Part shown: positions 23,901 to 36,794 of the stretch, piece after piece | How the letters are laid out: every line of letters begins with the position of its first letter | Position numbering within the stretch: the stretch's first letter is position 1 | Assembly: GCA_946406115.1 (NCBI GenBank) | Contig: OX291547.1 | Location: forward strand, 16,435,001-16,499,000 | Length of the DNA stretch: 64,000 bases | From: Apoda limacodes | Taxonomy: Eukaryota; Arthropoda; Insecta; Lepidoptera; Limacodidae | Direction of reading: 5' to 3' | Made by a program: the position numbers and the translations under genes | Notes under the pieces: generated by a model | Told to the model about the DNA's origin: nothing | The model's input: only the letters and a program-made list of their open reading frames with translations | Database searches by the model: none

Positions 23901-24063
23901 GGGACCTTATTGGGAACAGTCTTGAGCTATTCGGACTCTGGAATTCGAGAGAAAAATGTATGGAAGTCTATCTTACCTCTCGAAACACGTGAATGAACTT
24001 GCATACATTTTTCTCTCGAAATTCAGAGTACGAATAACTCGAGACCGTTCCCAATAAGGTCCC
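23901..24063. mobile_element. Near-perfect fold-back element, 163 bp
   Basis: Left arm GGGACCTTATTGGGAAC..., right arm ...GTTCCCAATAAGGTCCC. The arms pair for about 60 bp with only a few mismatches (including AATTCGAGAGAAAAATGTATG-like core) around a centre of roughly 40 bp. The transcript would form a long hairpin. Confidence 0.9.
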
Positions 24064-24208
24064 AGGGCACCGTAATTTATTGCCCATAGTATTTTATTTA
24101 TTATCTTAAGTACGGAAGGTAGGTACTTGTGTTTACAGTCGATGATTTTTAGGGTTGTATTTTATCAATATATTAGTACCTAAATAAAACAAAAAAAATC
24201 AATAGAAA

Positions 24209-24420
24209 TTTAGATTCTGGGATTAATCGGCTCCGTGTCTCGTTCTCGGAGCGAGGGTTTGATTCCCGCACAAGACGAACATTTATAATTTGTGTTTTTC
24301 TTAAGACTGGGTGTTTTCTGTGTTATAATAACTAATATATTTGTATCCGTTGTCTGGTATCCACAACACAAGCTTTGTTTACTTTGGGATTAGACGGCGC
24401 TGTGTGTAAGGTCCAAAAAT
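24209..24420 (+). mobile_element. tRNA-derived SINE
   Basis: Head contains GGCTCCGTGTCTCGTTCTCG and B-box-like GGTTTGATTCCCGC; body contains ATAATTTGTGTTTTTCTTAAG and ends near GACGGCGCTGTGTGTAAGG. Reverse-orientation relative at 18204-18438. Confidence 0.6.
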
Positions 24421-25088
24421 ATTTTTCATTACTATTTTTTAAATCACACCACCTAATTATGACCCATAATAAAAAGTTAACATAGCAACAAGAAAATTAA
24501 ACTTAAAGTATTATAAGAGAAAGCAACTAAAGCTTCTCAAAAGTTTTATTTTATAATTTAAGCTGTTTATGAAATAGTTACCGACAATATACTTAATGTT
24601 TTAAATCAATAAATATTACTAGTTTTGTAAAGACAAAGCGCTTTACGACTATTTTAATGGAGATTACTATACTAGTACCTCTCTCATCTGAAATTGTTTA
24701 TGGGATACTAAAACTTGCTGAGATCAGATAGATTTATTACACTGCACGTCCGCGCATAGATAAAGACGTTTTAAAAATCTTATAAACGCCACACACAAAG
24801 AGAATAAAATTGTAAATCAGTTGCAGGTTCATAAATTATTCTTTTGTAATTTACTTCAATTTATTTTTTTGACGAAAGAGCTTATTAGTAGACGTAGAAG
24901 CAGACTTTTTCCGTGGTTTTAAAATATGCAAACTTGCACATTTTTTTTTATGATTTATAAAACATTTGTCAGTCCACTCATAACTTGAAATGGGGTATAC
25001 GTACCCGCGCTAAATCTTACTTATAAAAAACTCAAAAAAATCCTGACGAAGGGTGTTGTAAGGTTTACGAGCTTTTATTTATGGTACA

Positions 25089-25188
25089 CTAGCTCTAGCG
25101 TGGGATTTCTGCAGCAACTCCTTGAATACACTAAACATGTTGCTACAGGAAGCTATAGCTGTACCTATAGTTCGTCCACTTCCTTCCT
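25089..25188 (-). mobile_element. Helitron-like 3'-end fragment
   Basis: Minus strand reads GGACGAACTATAGGTACAGC, CTCCTTGATT-like and ends ...GCTAGAG-CTAG followed by T. Matches the 3' portion of the 23.0-kb and 21.1-kb elements. Confidence 0.45.
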
Positions 25189-25604
25189 TCCTTCTTCGAT
25201 GTGGAGACCAGATTTCGCATCATAGCATATCATTTCTACATAGTCAAGTGCTTATATTTTAGTTTGGCGAAGCGCCATATACAAGTTTTATCTTAAAGGG
25301 CGGGAGATTTGGTGTGCATCCTTCAGAATTTGCGCGTCATGTCCTGCTTATTTCTTCATAATTCGCTATGCATGAGCCTTCGCTGCACAATTCTTAACAC
25401 GTTTCCGTTAAACACTGCTAAAATATATACATCGAAGCACACTAAATGAATTTAGAAAAATTAAACAGAAAAAAACACCACTCCTTCTTAAGATGCGCCC
25501 CAAAACTCGTTCGTCCACTTGTTTGGTTAGTTGGTGTTTTTTTTTAATTTTTAAGGCTTGCATTTTACACCATAGGGTAGAATGCAAGGAAGTTTCGATG
25601 TTTG

Positions 25605-25800
25605 AAAAATCAACTATTTATAAGTATGCGCGCTCTATTTAAGTCATTAGTAGATAATAAACACACGACATGATTTAATAATAAATTCTTGAATATATTA
25701 TTTAAAAATACGTATTTTAAATTGTTTTCGCAAACAAAAGTATATACCGAACAGTATTTCGCTCTACGAAGGGCAGATCTTTGTCTCGTGAAAAAAAATC
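25605..25800 (+). repeat. Diverged copy of the repeat inside the 32.3-kb duplicated block
   Basis: Shares AAATCAACTA, TATGCGCGCTCTA, ATTAAATTCTTGA-like, TTTTCGCAAACAAAA and GGGCAGA-CTTTG-CTCGTGAAAAAAAA, in the same order and orientation, with 32545-32755 and its duplicate. Family unknown. Confidence 0.6.
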
Positions 25801-28344
25801 TTGGTCTCTATATTTAGGGAGCATGAGAAGTGAAAAACAAATTGAATACAGTTGCTTAAAAAGTGGCCAAAATTTGTAGTATTTACCTATATTTAAAACT
25901 TTCGTTCAATACACGTATTGGGACTGTCATTCCACCTCGTTCCGACCGGCTCGGCCGACATCTGCTATCGGGACTTCCTATGATACCAGATTTGCCGCAC
26001 TTATATCTAATACTGTTATTCTTATAGTATAGTACTATTGTAACATAATTTAGTTTTTCAATTGCAATTCAATTAGAAAGAGTCCAATATTTCGTTTTAG
26101 ATTAACATTCTACACAAAATGCCCAAACTTAAGTTTTGTTACATATTCGATCGATCGATTACGATATCAGATCCCTGACATATGCGGACCGCGGACAGAC
26201 AGACGTCATAGTGACAGCAATTAGAGTTCCCTTTTGCCCTTTCCTACCTAAAAATATATAAACCAATTTGTGAAACATTATATTGAGAAACAGGTATTCT
26301 ACAATATTAGTCTTTACATTAGGGCCGGCCGCATATTATTAAAATTTCAGTTAGAAGCCCCACTACGGGCACTCGGTGCATATTTTGTATGTCCCGCATG
26401 CTGTAAGGAAATTCATCGTGACAAAACGTATGCATGAAGTGCCCGTCCAGAGGTTCAGCATATTCGACTACTTTTATCATTTTCTGCCGAATACCGAAAA
26501 ACTAGGTACTATTCGGCCGAATACCAAATACTTAAGATTTTTCGATGTTGTAGAATGATTGGCAAAATAAAAAGATTGTTTTTCATAATAATGTATTTTC
26601 TCGTAATAAATAAAATAATCAGGCACTATAAACTTCGGCCAGGAAGCCCGCAGAATATTTGGTGTTAGGTGTAGCCGAATATACAATTCATTTTCTAATG
26701 GCTCTCTTGTTTTCGTTCCTAGACAAATTAAAAAGGAAGCAAAAACATTCTGCTGATGTTATTGACAGTCTCACGGAAGCGCTTAATAAAATGTTGTAAC
26801 GACTGAATAAAATTAAATATTCCCAATTGTTAAAATCATTAAATACTGTAAACACTGTTTTTTAACCGGAATTTTTATATAAATAATCATTATCTTGAAG
26901 CCATCTGCTTTGAATTATGTAGCACATAATCACATACTGAGTACACACTCACTATTTCTTAGTTTAATTGATTAATCACATATTGAGTACCCTAACTATT
27001 TCCTGTTTAATATACAATATGAAAATAGTACTACAGTTCTGTTTATCAACAGTACATTAGTTTTCTAAAGTAGATACAAATCCACGTATTTAGTGCATAA
27101 TCTGCAAAATATGGATACGGCTATTATTTTGCATAGAGATGTCTCTGACTCAGATTTGCATTAATATCTGTCGTATTAGGAACTTGCAGAAGGCTGTTAT
27201 CACAATATTTACATACTATGCTGTCCCTAGAGGGGCATATACTTACACTATACGTGTAAGTATAGTATTTAATTTATTATACTTGTAACATATTTAAGAA
27301 TATGGAGCTTATTGCAATCACTTACGATAAATTTGTAAATTACAAAAATGTGATAAAAGCAAAGGTCGTGTCGAACTCAAAAGTTACCTTAGGGCAATTT
27401 TACACTGCGATTGAGATCGAGTGTGTAAGTTAATTTCGTTGTTTAGCATTTTGATTTAGATTGAAAAAGCTATGATTTGATTTGATGCCCCAAGCAAAAT
27501 TTATGAAGAAAAAAATATCGTAGTAACCCAGCCCAATTATTTTTCATATAAAATAATAACTTATTTAAACAAAAAAAATCATCGAAAAAGTCTCTGTGAA
27601 AATATTCTTGTCTTAATATTGATTCCCATTTATTTATAATTTTTTAAATTAGGACCTCGAATTTCTCACAAGAAACTATTTAGGGAAATTGATATTTTGA
27701 CTGTTCCTTGCCAAAATGTCTTCGCTTGTATAATGTATGTAGGCAAAAATTGTCTTTTATTTGCCAAAAATAGTGACCTACACAGTGTTAATGTAGCAGG
27801 CAAATCGTATAGTTCGCCGTTTCATAATATGCCTAGGCAGATCGTAAAGTATGGAAACGAAAGGAACAGAAATTGCACAGTATAAGTGATGTATGTTAGG
27901 TTAGGTTCAGTTTCCCTTTTGTTAACGTAGATGCGGAGCGAGCGAAGCGAGCGGAGCGTTCTAGCCAAGCTTCATATAATGATCTGTTCAGTTATATGAT
28001 AATTTATTTTTCATGCTTTACAATTTGCCTAGGTATATTATGAAACGGCGGATTATACGATTTTCCTGCGACATTAATACAAGGAATAAGGATAAATTGG
28101 TAGTTCAAAATGTCGTCTTCAGAAGGTACGAGTACATAGCTCTTTCGCAATACATGTCGTTTATTAACCCTTAAATAAATTTAAAATATATGTTACAAAG
28201 TTGATCAATACATAAATGATAAAATTGCTTGGAAAAATTAGAACTTAATTGATTTGTATCTGTATTAGGGCAATTGTAATATTTTATAAATTAAAATATT
28301 GTATGTTATGTTATTACCTTGTGTAAGGCTATATTGTTTTTTAA

Positions 28345-28440
28345 TGAACTGCTGAGTTTCTTGCCGGTTCTGCTCGATAGTAAATCATTCCGAGCCGGTG
28401 GTATTTTTTTTAGTGCTGTTTAGAAGTCAATTTGAATAAA
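28345..28440 (+). mobile_element. LINE 3'-terminal fragment
   Basis: Encodes LLSFLPVLLDSKSFRAGGIF in one frame and runs into TCAATTTGAATAAAA. The element at 53.64-53.80 kb (minus) has the same GTTTCTTGCCGGTTCT block and an AATTTG microsatellite tail. Confidence 0.5.
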
Positions 28441-28599
28441 AAAGTTTAAGTTAAAGTTTTAGTTTGATACAAGAGAAAAAGTAAAATATCCGCCCACTTA
28501 CTTCGAAAACTGAAACTGCAAGTCTATCAAACTTAGATTTTTGTAGGAACCTTTTTATGGTTATAACTACCACAGACCTATATTTATAAGTATATGTTT

Positions 28600-29030
28600 A
28601 CTAGCCCAGCACAACTGGGTTAAACGGCGATGTTTAAAAGAGCCTAAAAGTCGGAATTCCGATTAAAAAAAGTAAACTGACTCACTGATTGACTGACTGA
28701 TATATTAACGCACTGTCCAAACTACTGGGTCTAGATCATTAGTCTAGACACTAAAATTTTGCGCAGAGGTTTCTGTCATACCGTGTGTCTGCTAAGAGGA
28801 TTTTGCAAACGTCATCCCCTAAGGGGGTAAATTTTTTTTAAAATTAGTTTATATTATTGTCAAAGCTAAATGCATAACAATTTCGATGTGTTTCACCGTT
28901 TTTGGAAAATCATCCCTTAAGGAGCAAAATGGGGGACGAGAATTCCGAAGGACAAAACCGTACAAAGTCAAAAGCTTATTTTTTTTAAGTCAACGCGGAC
29001 GAAGTCGCGTGTATAAGGTAGTAAACTAAT
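28600..29030 (+). repeat. Degenerate dispersed repeat with GCGGACGAAGTCGCG end
   Basis: Contains CTAGCCCAGCACAACTGGGT, TGACTGACTGAT, CTGTCCAAACTACTGGGTCTAG and an end GCGGACGAAGTCGCG. Related remnants occur near 50.0-50.27, 54.95-55.25 and 57.2-57.4 kb. Probably a Helitron-like subfamily; assignment tentative. Confidence 0.4.
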
Positions 29031-29483
29031 AATATAGCAAATGCACTTATTCACTGCGAATGAAATAGTGTCCAACTTTCGCAATAAAGAAAACCGTAAG
29101 TAAGTTAGCATCTAAACATGGAGAATTATTGTAAACCGAGCAAAACCATGATAGTAAACATAATAAATCTAGAGTTCGATAAAATCGTAAGAGGGCAGGA
29201 TAAGGAAAACGTATAAACCTTCTTTTACTGTTCCGTAAATACGGTTCAATTTTCATTAGGTAGGTATATTATATTCTTCTCCATGGGTTATACTCTATAA
29301 AAAAGTAGTCAAGTGCGAATAGTGCAAGTCGTAGGTACTTGACTTGAGGAGACTGGAATCGTACCGAGGAATTTTTAAAGATTTTCTAAAGTTAAAGTTT
29401 TAAAGTTATTTTTTTCTCAATGCGGAACCCTAGAAATAAGAGTTTTTAGAATTCACAGTATCAGTATTTAATAATAATAAAAA

Positions 29484-29785
29484 TCGGCCAAGTGCGAGTC
29501 AGTCTCGCGCACGAAGGGTTCCGTACCATTATCACGTTTGATGAATGGGAGCACCCTTAAATATTTATTAGTATTTGTTGTTATAGCGGCAACAGAAACA
29601 CATCTTCTGTGAAAACTTCAACTGTCTTACTCACGGTTCATGAGATACAGCCTGGTGACAGACGGACGGACGCGGACGGACGCGGACGGACGGACGGACG
29701 GACGCACGGACGAAAGGATGGACGGACGGACAGCGGAGTCTTCGTAATAGGGTCCCGTTTTATACCCTTTGGGTACTCCTTAATA
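29484..29785 (+). mobile_element. SINE-like repeat with GGAC microsatellite
   Basis: Head AATCGGCCAAGTGCGAGTC, middle TGTTGTTATAGCGGCAAC and TTCATGAGATACAGCCTGG-TGACAG, then a run of GGAC repeats (29660-29735), then GGAGTCTTCGTAATAGGG and CCTTTGGGTACTCC. This order is shared with the copy at 48.58 kb and is very common in Lepidoptera as far as I know. Confidence 0.7.
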
Positions 29786-30156
29786 GAGTATGAGAAGTTA
29801 AACAGCTTAACGCGTTACACAATTTCTTTCCAAATTCCAACAATGCGTGCCGTAAAATTCGATATAAAACATTTTAAGAAGAGCAATAGCAATCTTTTAA
29901 TATAATAGAAATATGTATATGTACTTAAATGTGAGGAAAGAATATAACATTGACTGATTAAGTCATAATAATAGTTTATGAAACTGTCATATAATAAGGG
30001 GTATTAAACACGAGTGTGAGTTTATGGGACGAACCAAAGAAGACTTCCATAATAGTATCAGACAAGTGTTTTAATACCTATTTATATGCAGTTTCATATC
30101 CTACTTTATCTACACTCATATAAATAAAAATTACTACGTTAAAACTTATTTTTTGT

Positions 30157-30178
30157 TACTACCTACCTACCTACCTAG
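30157..30178. repeat. (CTAC)n microsatellite
   Basis: Run of about five CTAC/TACC units. Confidence 0.85.
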
Positions 30179-30813
30179 CGCTACTTTGCGCAAACAGTTA
30201 ATTTGAATTTTATTGTTAAATACATAGGTGTTTGAGATTTTTCTGGACACGAGTATTATACCAATATATTCAAATACCAAAAATATAAAATTCAAGTAAA
30301 CGGTCAAGGTAAAGTAGGGCTAGGAAGGTCAAGTAAGATCATTTTACGTTTACAAAAATAACTAGTCACTTACATAAACGACGATATTTTATGAACTAGT
30401 AAAGATAACTTAATGAAACAAAAAGCAGGTACATTAAAAAAAGTTTTATTTTACTCATAAATAATTAAATAGGTACGCTTTAATGTGCCTTTGATTTTGC
30501 AGAGATATCATGAGTTGTTTAGGAAATATTATATTGTCGTCTATATAACGTCTATGTGACTAGTAATTCGTCGGAATCTTTTTTTCAAAGGTATATTTTT
30601 CCCGATTTCTCGAAGACGCCTTGATCGATTCGGAAATATATTTTTTTTCGTTTGAAAGGGTATATTTCTAGGTAGTCCCATGGTCATCAGGTCAGGATAT
30701 AATGATGGGATCCTGGGAAAATCGAGGGAACTCTTTAAATTTTCACAGGCACACTCAAAACGATTTGGGTACTTTTTTAGTGTATGAGAAATAAGCCAGT
30801 AGGTAACTTAAAA

Positions 30814-31063
30814 GTAAAAAATAAAAACTTTTTATCAAAAACAAGAACTGACATTAAAAAGAAAAGGTAAAAATAATTATTTAAAAAAAATCTGATATAA
30901 ATTACCTACAGTTTGAAGTTAGTGTCGTGCAAGTGAAGTGTGTTATAAACTGTTAGAGAAATAGAAACCAACTTCAAACTGTAATTTAGATCAGATTTTG
31001 TAAAGTAATTATTTTTACCTTTTTAGTGCATCTTTTTGAAGTCGGTACTTGTTTTTGTTAAGT
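30814..31063. mobile_element. Fold-back (palindromic) MITE, copy 2
   Basis: Same architecture as 9808-10083: AAAAAGGTAAAAATAATTA arms, inner CAGTTTGAAGTT / CAACTTCAAACTG pair, AAGTGAAGTGTGTTATAA centre, and the TTTAGTGCATCTTTTTGAAG right end. Confidence 0.75.
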
Positions 31064-32292
31064 TAGTTAGTTAATCCAGTTTTTTCAGGTTCATAACTTT
31101 GATTTTGAAGTATGAGCGTAGATAAAGATTCTTTCTCATACAATTTCTTTGTAGGAAAAACACCCTGGTTAAACAACCTATTCGCTTAAAATGTGTCTAG
31201 CTGTAAATTCTTTTTTTTAATGTTGTAGCAAATTCAGTGAGCAACAAAACGGTTTTTTTTATTATTATCAATGTCATAGGTTATCTATGATCCGTGTCGA
31301 CTATAGCCAAAGTTTTTGTCCACGTATATTATATTTATGACTGAATGCGTATACATAAATAGAAATAAGACAACTATATTATGAAAAACTTATTCGTAGA
31401 AATACTTAAACAATATAAATACTGTGAATACGATCTCCAGTCAAGCGAATCACTTCATTTTATCGAGTTATTTCAGTATCCCCAATCTCATCACGTTCTT
31501 GCCGGTACCGGCTTGATGAATGTCTATTACTTTCCGTATCACATCGATAAATCAATGTTTCGTCACTCGTGATAATTTCTTAAATGTGCTTTCTATTCGT
31601 AGGAAGTCAATTCTTGGCACCAGTCCACTATTACCAGTTCTGTTTCACTACGTTCAATTCAAATACGCAAATATAAGTACAGCGTCAGGCCTTGTTGACA
31701 AGGTCGTATAATAAGATTTGCCGCGCTCACCGTTTCGTGTCGTGTTCGTGTCCTTATGTATAATCGCATTGTGCTTAGTTCGACATTGTTCTTTTAGGAT
31801 TAAATACTTAAATGTTTAAAAGAAACCTTTATGGTGGGACTTTGGTGTATGTCTGTTTGTATACCACGGCTTTTTGCAACTGCTATATCTAGACTTGAAA
31901 ATTGGCATATTTTTAAAACTATGAAAGCAACTGTTGCAAGTAATCTTACTGAGTTTGGACTCGTTAAATTCGTCTCAATGAGAAAGTATCTTTTCTAATT
32001 CTAAATGACATATGAGGATCAAGTCAAGAGTCTGTCACCGGCACTACATAAGGGGACGTCTGGAGAATTAGAATTTGGCAAATTGAAAACCAGGCGACTT
32101 GCTCAGTAAGGGTTACGACGACTTACTTTTCTGATTGTCTGATACTTACTCGTAAACAGTGTCATTACGTGCAGGTGAAGCGGGTGCTAAGACCTTAATT
32201 ACTCTCATGGGCTTTTTCTTTGTAAATTTAACTTGGCTTAAAGCAAAACGCGTGTTCATAGAACTCACGGGCGGTAATAACGCGTCTATTCT

Positions 32293-33274
32293 ATCAAGTA
32301 TGTATAAAATCGCCTGTTCAAAACATGTACTGAGACTACACGCGAGCAATTACAAATTTTAACTATCAAGACAAGAGTTTATTTATTTATTTACTCGCAA
32401 ATGTTATTACATTGAAAACATTGTGTGTTCCATTACATTTGCGAATATAACTTGATTCATTAAGATCTCTCGATAATAATTTTCACCTTACCGCCCTTAA
32501 TACACAATATACTTTTTTGTGTTTTTAAAGTATTAACGTTTAAAAAAATCAACTAATAAATAGTTGATTTGCGTTTGAGTATGCGCGCTCTACGTAATTC
32601 GTAGAAAATCAACACCACAAGACATAATTTAATATTAAATTCTTGATTATTTCATTTAAAAATAAGTATTTTAAATAGTTTTCGCAAACAAAACTATACA
32701 TTGATCATTATTTAGCTCTACGTAGGGCAGACCTTTGCCTCGTGAAAAAAAAACCTATATGCGCGCCTTAATACTATATTGGACAAATATTAGACTTTCA
32801 GGTAGTAGAAAAAGGAACTAGTTTACAAAAATCTTGTCATAATAGATTCTAAAATTCTTCTAAAATAATTTATGAAACTATAAGTGCTAAGAATCGAACT
32901 GCATTCGTCTATTAGAAATAATATGCTGAGGAAAGCAACGTCGGACTTAGTCACTATTTAGCTGGCTGCCGGCTAGCGGCCCATACTTTCACATTTTGTT
33001 TTAAAACTAAGTTTTTAAATCGGACATTGTCATTTCAAAGTACAAGTATTTATTTAAGTATTTATTTTACACATACAAGAATTTATTTATAAAGCTGTAT
33101 TTTAACCGACTACGGCTTTCAAAAAAGGTATTTTATTTTTACTAAGATATTTGTAAATTGCTATCTCCGAAACTATAAGACTACATTCTGTGATTCCTTA
33201 ATTATTCCTTAATAAACAGTAGTGACCTTAATATGCTTTTGACTTATTGTCAATTCTTGGCACCAGTCCATAAT
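32293..33274 (+). repeat. Segmental duplication block A, first copy (982 bp)
   Basis: From ATCAAGTATGTATAAAATCG to CACCAGTCCATAAT. Every stretch compared matches 35301-36282 at a constant offset of 3008 bases, so there is no net insertion or deletion. It is non-coding; the internal repeat with GTATGCGCGCTCTACG has a diverged relative at 25.6 kb. Confidence 0.95.
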
Positions 33275-34800
33275 TACGTACCAAACGTTCCGGAAAGTTG
33301 ATGTAATAATGGATCGGGTAGGTCTTTGCGGTACTTCCTCCGTGAATATTTCCATGTTTTCTTTAATTTACTCAATAAACAGAGTAGTTTTTGAGGAAAA
33401 TAATCCATATAAATATTATAAGGCGAAAGTAACTCTGTCTGTCAGTTACCTCTTATATATAGATAGTTGAAGCACATGACTAAATAACCAACAGACCGAT
33501 AGCTTAGAACAACGTTTCAAGAATCATACCTAAACTAGTAGGGTTGTCAACTGACACATTTAGTAAATTAAATCAATAGATAGCTAGATAGATAGATTTC
33601 GATATTTCTTATCTTTATATATATAATGCTAGTTCGTTCGTAAAATTTTATTGACTTACCGTTCGATCTACATCATTATAATTTAGACGATTTTATGTTT
33701 TAAAGGTAAAATTAGTCTTAGTTTAAGAATATGTGTATAGTATTTGTAGAATTTAGACGTAATAAAAAATGTAACATTTTTGGAATTTTAATAAAAAAAT
33801 TGAAGTATAAAATTAGGTACAATATAATTGAAAGCTTATAAGTTGTTGGCTGTTTAAATATACAAACATTATAAACTTGTTAAAAATAATAGGTAGGCAC
33901 TAACAGAAAAAAAACATAGGAGACAATAATAGTTCAAAAACTTTAAGTAAACAATTTTTTTTTTTATCTTATATAGGTTCCGTTTCTTACTTTTGAGGTA
34001 TGGAACGGAACCCTTAAAACTACAAATAAATGTATCTCTAGCTCCAATAGGCTCAAGAAAACTGCCAGAAAGTTCTTGCCTTGTACAAATGTAAAAAATT
34101 ACTCAAGTCAATTACGAGTGCCCGACTTGCACTTGACCGGTATTTTCCTTGTTCTTCTTTTGAGAAGTTGTTATAGGTCCGAAAATCGAAATCAATAATT
34201 TTGTGTTTTCTTCACGTTACAAGACTTTTAATTAGGCACTGTGATTTATTTCAGGTTTCTAAATACAAGGGTTCAAAATTTAGGCGTGGGGAAACAGAAA
34301 AATATACACAGTTGAACTACTACAAAAAAGATCTTCGATTAGTTCAACGGTTGAACTCAGTAGTTATTTTTTTACCGTTTTTTTTTGACAAATTTCGGAG
34401 TGGAACTTTCAGCCCCGCTTTGGGGTGAGTTGTTCCACCTGTGAGGCGAATCGTTCCGCTTAGATTATGAAAATATAATGTGACAATAAAATGGTTTTTT
34501 GTAAATAAAACAATCATTAAATAGATTTATAATATGTTTTATATTATAATTTCTCTCAGATGCATAACTGAACCTTTTAAATAAAAAAAAAAACCTCAAA
34601 ACCTCCAAATAACCATTTCTTTTAAATTATAAGTCATATTTGACATTCATCAGGTTAGAAATCTTATAAGATAACATAACTGGTATTCTGCAGATAAACT
34701 TTTTCCCATCCCCCCGATCGACCTCGGCACGGTCGTAAAACTATAGTTAGGCGGCCTCGGCAGGTACTAACGGCCCCAGATGACGATTTCGCTATCCGGA
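33275..34800 (+). other. Unique spacer between duplicated blocks A and B
   Basis: 1526 bp present only once. It holds a Helitron-like 5' start (33406-33470, ATATAAATATTATAAGGCGAAAG), AT-rich DNA, a SINE-like fragment (33955-34145) and the beginning of the GC-rich repeat at 34707. Confidence 0.8.
33955..34145 (-). mobile_element. SINE-like repeat fragment
   Basis: The minus strand has CCGGTCAAGTGCAAGTCGGGC at its start and GGGTTCCGTTCCATACCTC near the end, the head and core of the repeat seen at 29.48 kb. Confidence 0.5.
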
Positions 34801-35147
34801 TAGCGAGATTAGTCTCAACGACCCATAGGGCCTCCCTTCAAACACGACGCCGACGTCCCCGGGTTCGTCGGCGCCCAAACGGATACACGAGGTATCAAAG
34901 AGTGCCTGGGCGCTTCTCGCCCCCACTCAATCGCAACCGAACCCGCGTAACGGGGAACTCCCTTCCTGGCGGTGAGTCACCTTCGGGTTCGAGACTCACG
35001 CCGGTCGAAGGGACGCCACCGAGAGCGACAACCCAAGCCGAGCCCTTGAGCGTTGGGCGCTATACGGGCTGAGGCTCCTTCAGAGACTCGCCCAAATAAA
35101 GTCCGGTGAAGCAGTAATGGCTGCATCAGCCAACTGCAATGTCAGAT
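34707..35147 (-). repeat. GC-rich dispersed repeat, copy 1
   Basis: Strikingly GC-rich island (about 440 bp) in AT-rich DNA. Its reverse complement matches 62426-62889 over its full length, including CCGGTGAAGCAGTAATGGCTG at one end and GATCGGGGGGATG at the other. The minus strand has an open stretch (SAQALFDTSCIRLGADEPGD) but no recognised domain. It may be part of a LINE or other autonomous element. Confidence 0.75.
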
Positions 35148-35298
35148 GATGATCTCAACAATTGAGATCTATCAACTTACAAATAAATATAATCAACTAA
35201 TGAAGACCAATCATCAGCCTTGTAATCTTATTGTTTTTTAAACAGTCATTGATAATAATTATAAATAATTCACTTTGGTCACTTTCATTCTCATTCAT
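34801..35298 (+). repeat. Segmental duplication block B, first copy (498 bp)
   Basis: Matches 36286-36783 at constant offset 1485. Begins TAGCGAGATTAGTCTCAACG inside the GC-rich repeat and ends CATTCTCATTCAT just before block A repeats. Confidence 0.95.
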
Positions 35299-35300
35299 TC

Positions 35301-36282
35301 ATCAAGTATGTATAAAATCGCCTGTTCAAAACATGTACTGAGACTACACGCGAGCAATTACAAATTTTAACTATCAAGACAAGAGTTTATTTATTTATTT
35401 ACTCGCAAATGTTATTACATTGAAAACATTGTGTGTTCCATTACATTTGCGAATATAACTTGATTCATTAAGATCTCTCGATAATAATTTTCACCTTACC
35501 GCCCTTAATACACAATATACTTTTTTGTGTTTTTAAAGTATTAACGTTTAAAAAAATCAACTAATAAATAGTTGATTTGCGTTTGAGTATGCGCGCTCTA
35601 CGTAATTCGTAGAAAATCAACACCACAAGACATAATTTAATATTAAATTCTTGATTATTTCATTTAAAAATAAGTATTTTAAATAGTTTTCGCAAACAAA
35701 ACTATACATTGATCATTATTTAGCTCTACGTAGGGCAGACCTTTGCCTCGTGAAAAAAAAACCTATATGCGCGCCTTAATACTATATTGGACAAATATTA
35801 GACTTTCAGGTAGTAGAAAAAGGAACTAGTTTACAAAAATCTTGTCATAATAGATTCTAAAATTCTTCTAAAATAATTTATGAAACTATAAGTGCTAAGA
35901 ATCGAACTGCATTCGTCTATTAGAAATAATATGCTGAGGAAAGCAACGTCGGACTTAGTCACTATTTAGCTGGCTGCCGGCTAGCGGCCCATACTTTCAC
36001 ATTTTGTTTTAAAACTAAGTTTTTAAATCGGACATTGTCATTTCAAAGTACAAGTATTTATTTAAGTATTTATTTTACACATACAAGAATTTATTTATAA
36101 AGCTGTATTTTAACCGACTACGGCTTTCAAAAAAGGTATTTTATTTTTACTAAGATATTTGTAAATTGCTATCTCCGAAACTATAAGACTACATTCTGTG
36201 ATTCCTTAATTATTCCTTAATAAACAGTAGTGACCTTAATATGCTTTTGACTTATTGTCAATTCTTGGCACCAGTCCATAAT
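35301..36282 (+). repeat. Segmental duplication block A, second copy
   Basis: Matches 32293-33274 throughout as far as I compared. Directly follows block B, i.e. the A-spacer-B unit restarts here. Confidence 0.95.
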
Positions 36283-36285
36283 ATA

Positions 36286-36783
36286 TAGCGAGATTAGTCT
36301 CAACGACCCATAGGGCCTCCCTTCAAACACGACGCCGACGTCCCCGGGTTCGTCGGCGCCCAAACGGATACACGAGGTATCAAAGAGTGCCTGGGCGCTT
36401 CTCGCCCCCACTCAATCGCAACCGAACCCGCGTAACGGGGAACTCCCTTCCTGGCGGTGAGTCACCTTCGGGTTCGAGACTCACGCCGGTCGAAGGGACG
36501 CCACCGAGAGCGACAACCCAAGCCGAGCCCTTGAGCGTTGGGCGCTATACGGGCTGAGGCTCCTTCAGAGACTCGCCCAAATAAAGTCCGGTGAAGCAGT
36601 AATGGCTGCATCAGCCAACTGCAATGTCAGATGATGATCTCAACAATTGAGATCTATCAACTTACAAATAAATATAATCAACTAATGAAGACCAATCATC
36701 AGCCTTGTAATCTTATTGTTTTTTAAACAGTCATTGATAATAATTATAAATAATTCACTTTGGTCACTTTCATTCTCATTCAT
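36286..36783 (+). repeat. Segmental duplication block B, second copy
   Basis: Follows the second block A after only three bases (ATA), without the 1526-bp spacer. Contains a truncated copy of the GC-rich repeat (36286-36632). Confidence 0.95.
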
Positions 36784-36794
36784 CACTCATTTCT

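Noticed and set aside
29609..29905. 98-codon ORF with DGRGRTDGRTHGRKDGRTD-like repeats
   Set aside because: Translation of the GGAC microsatellite in a SINE-like repeat, not a protein gene.
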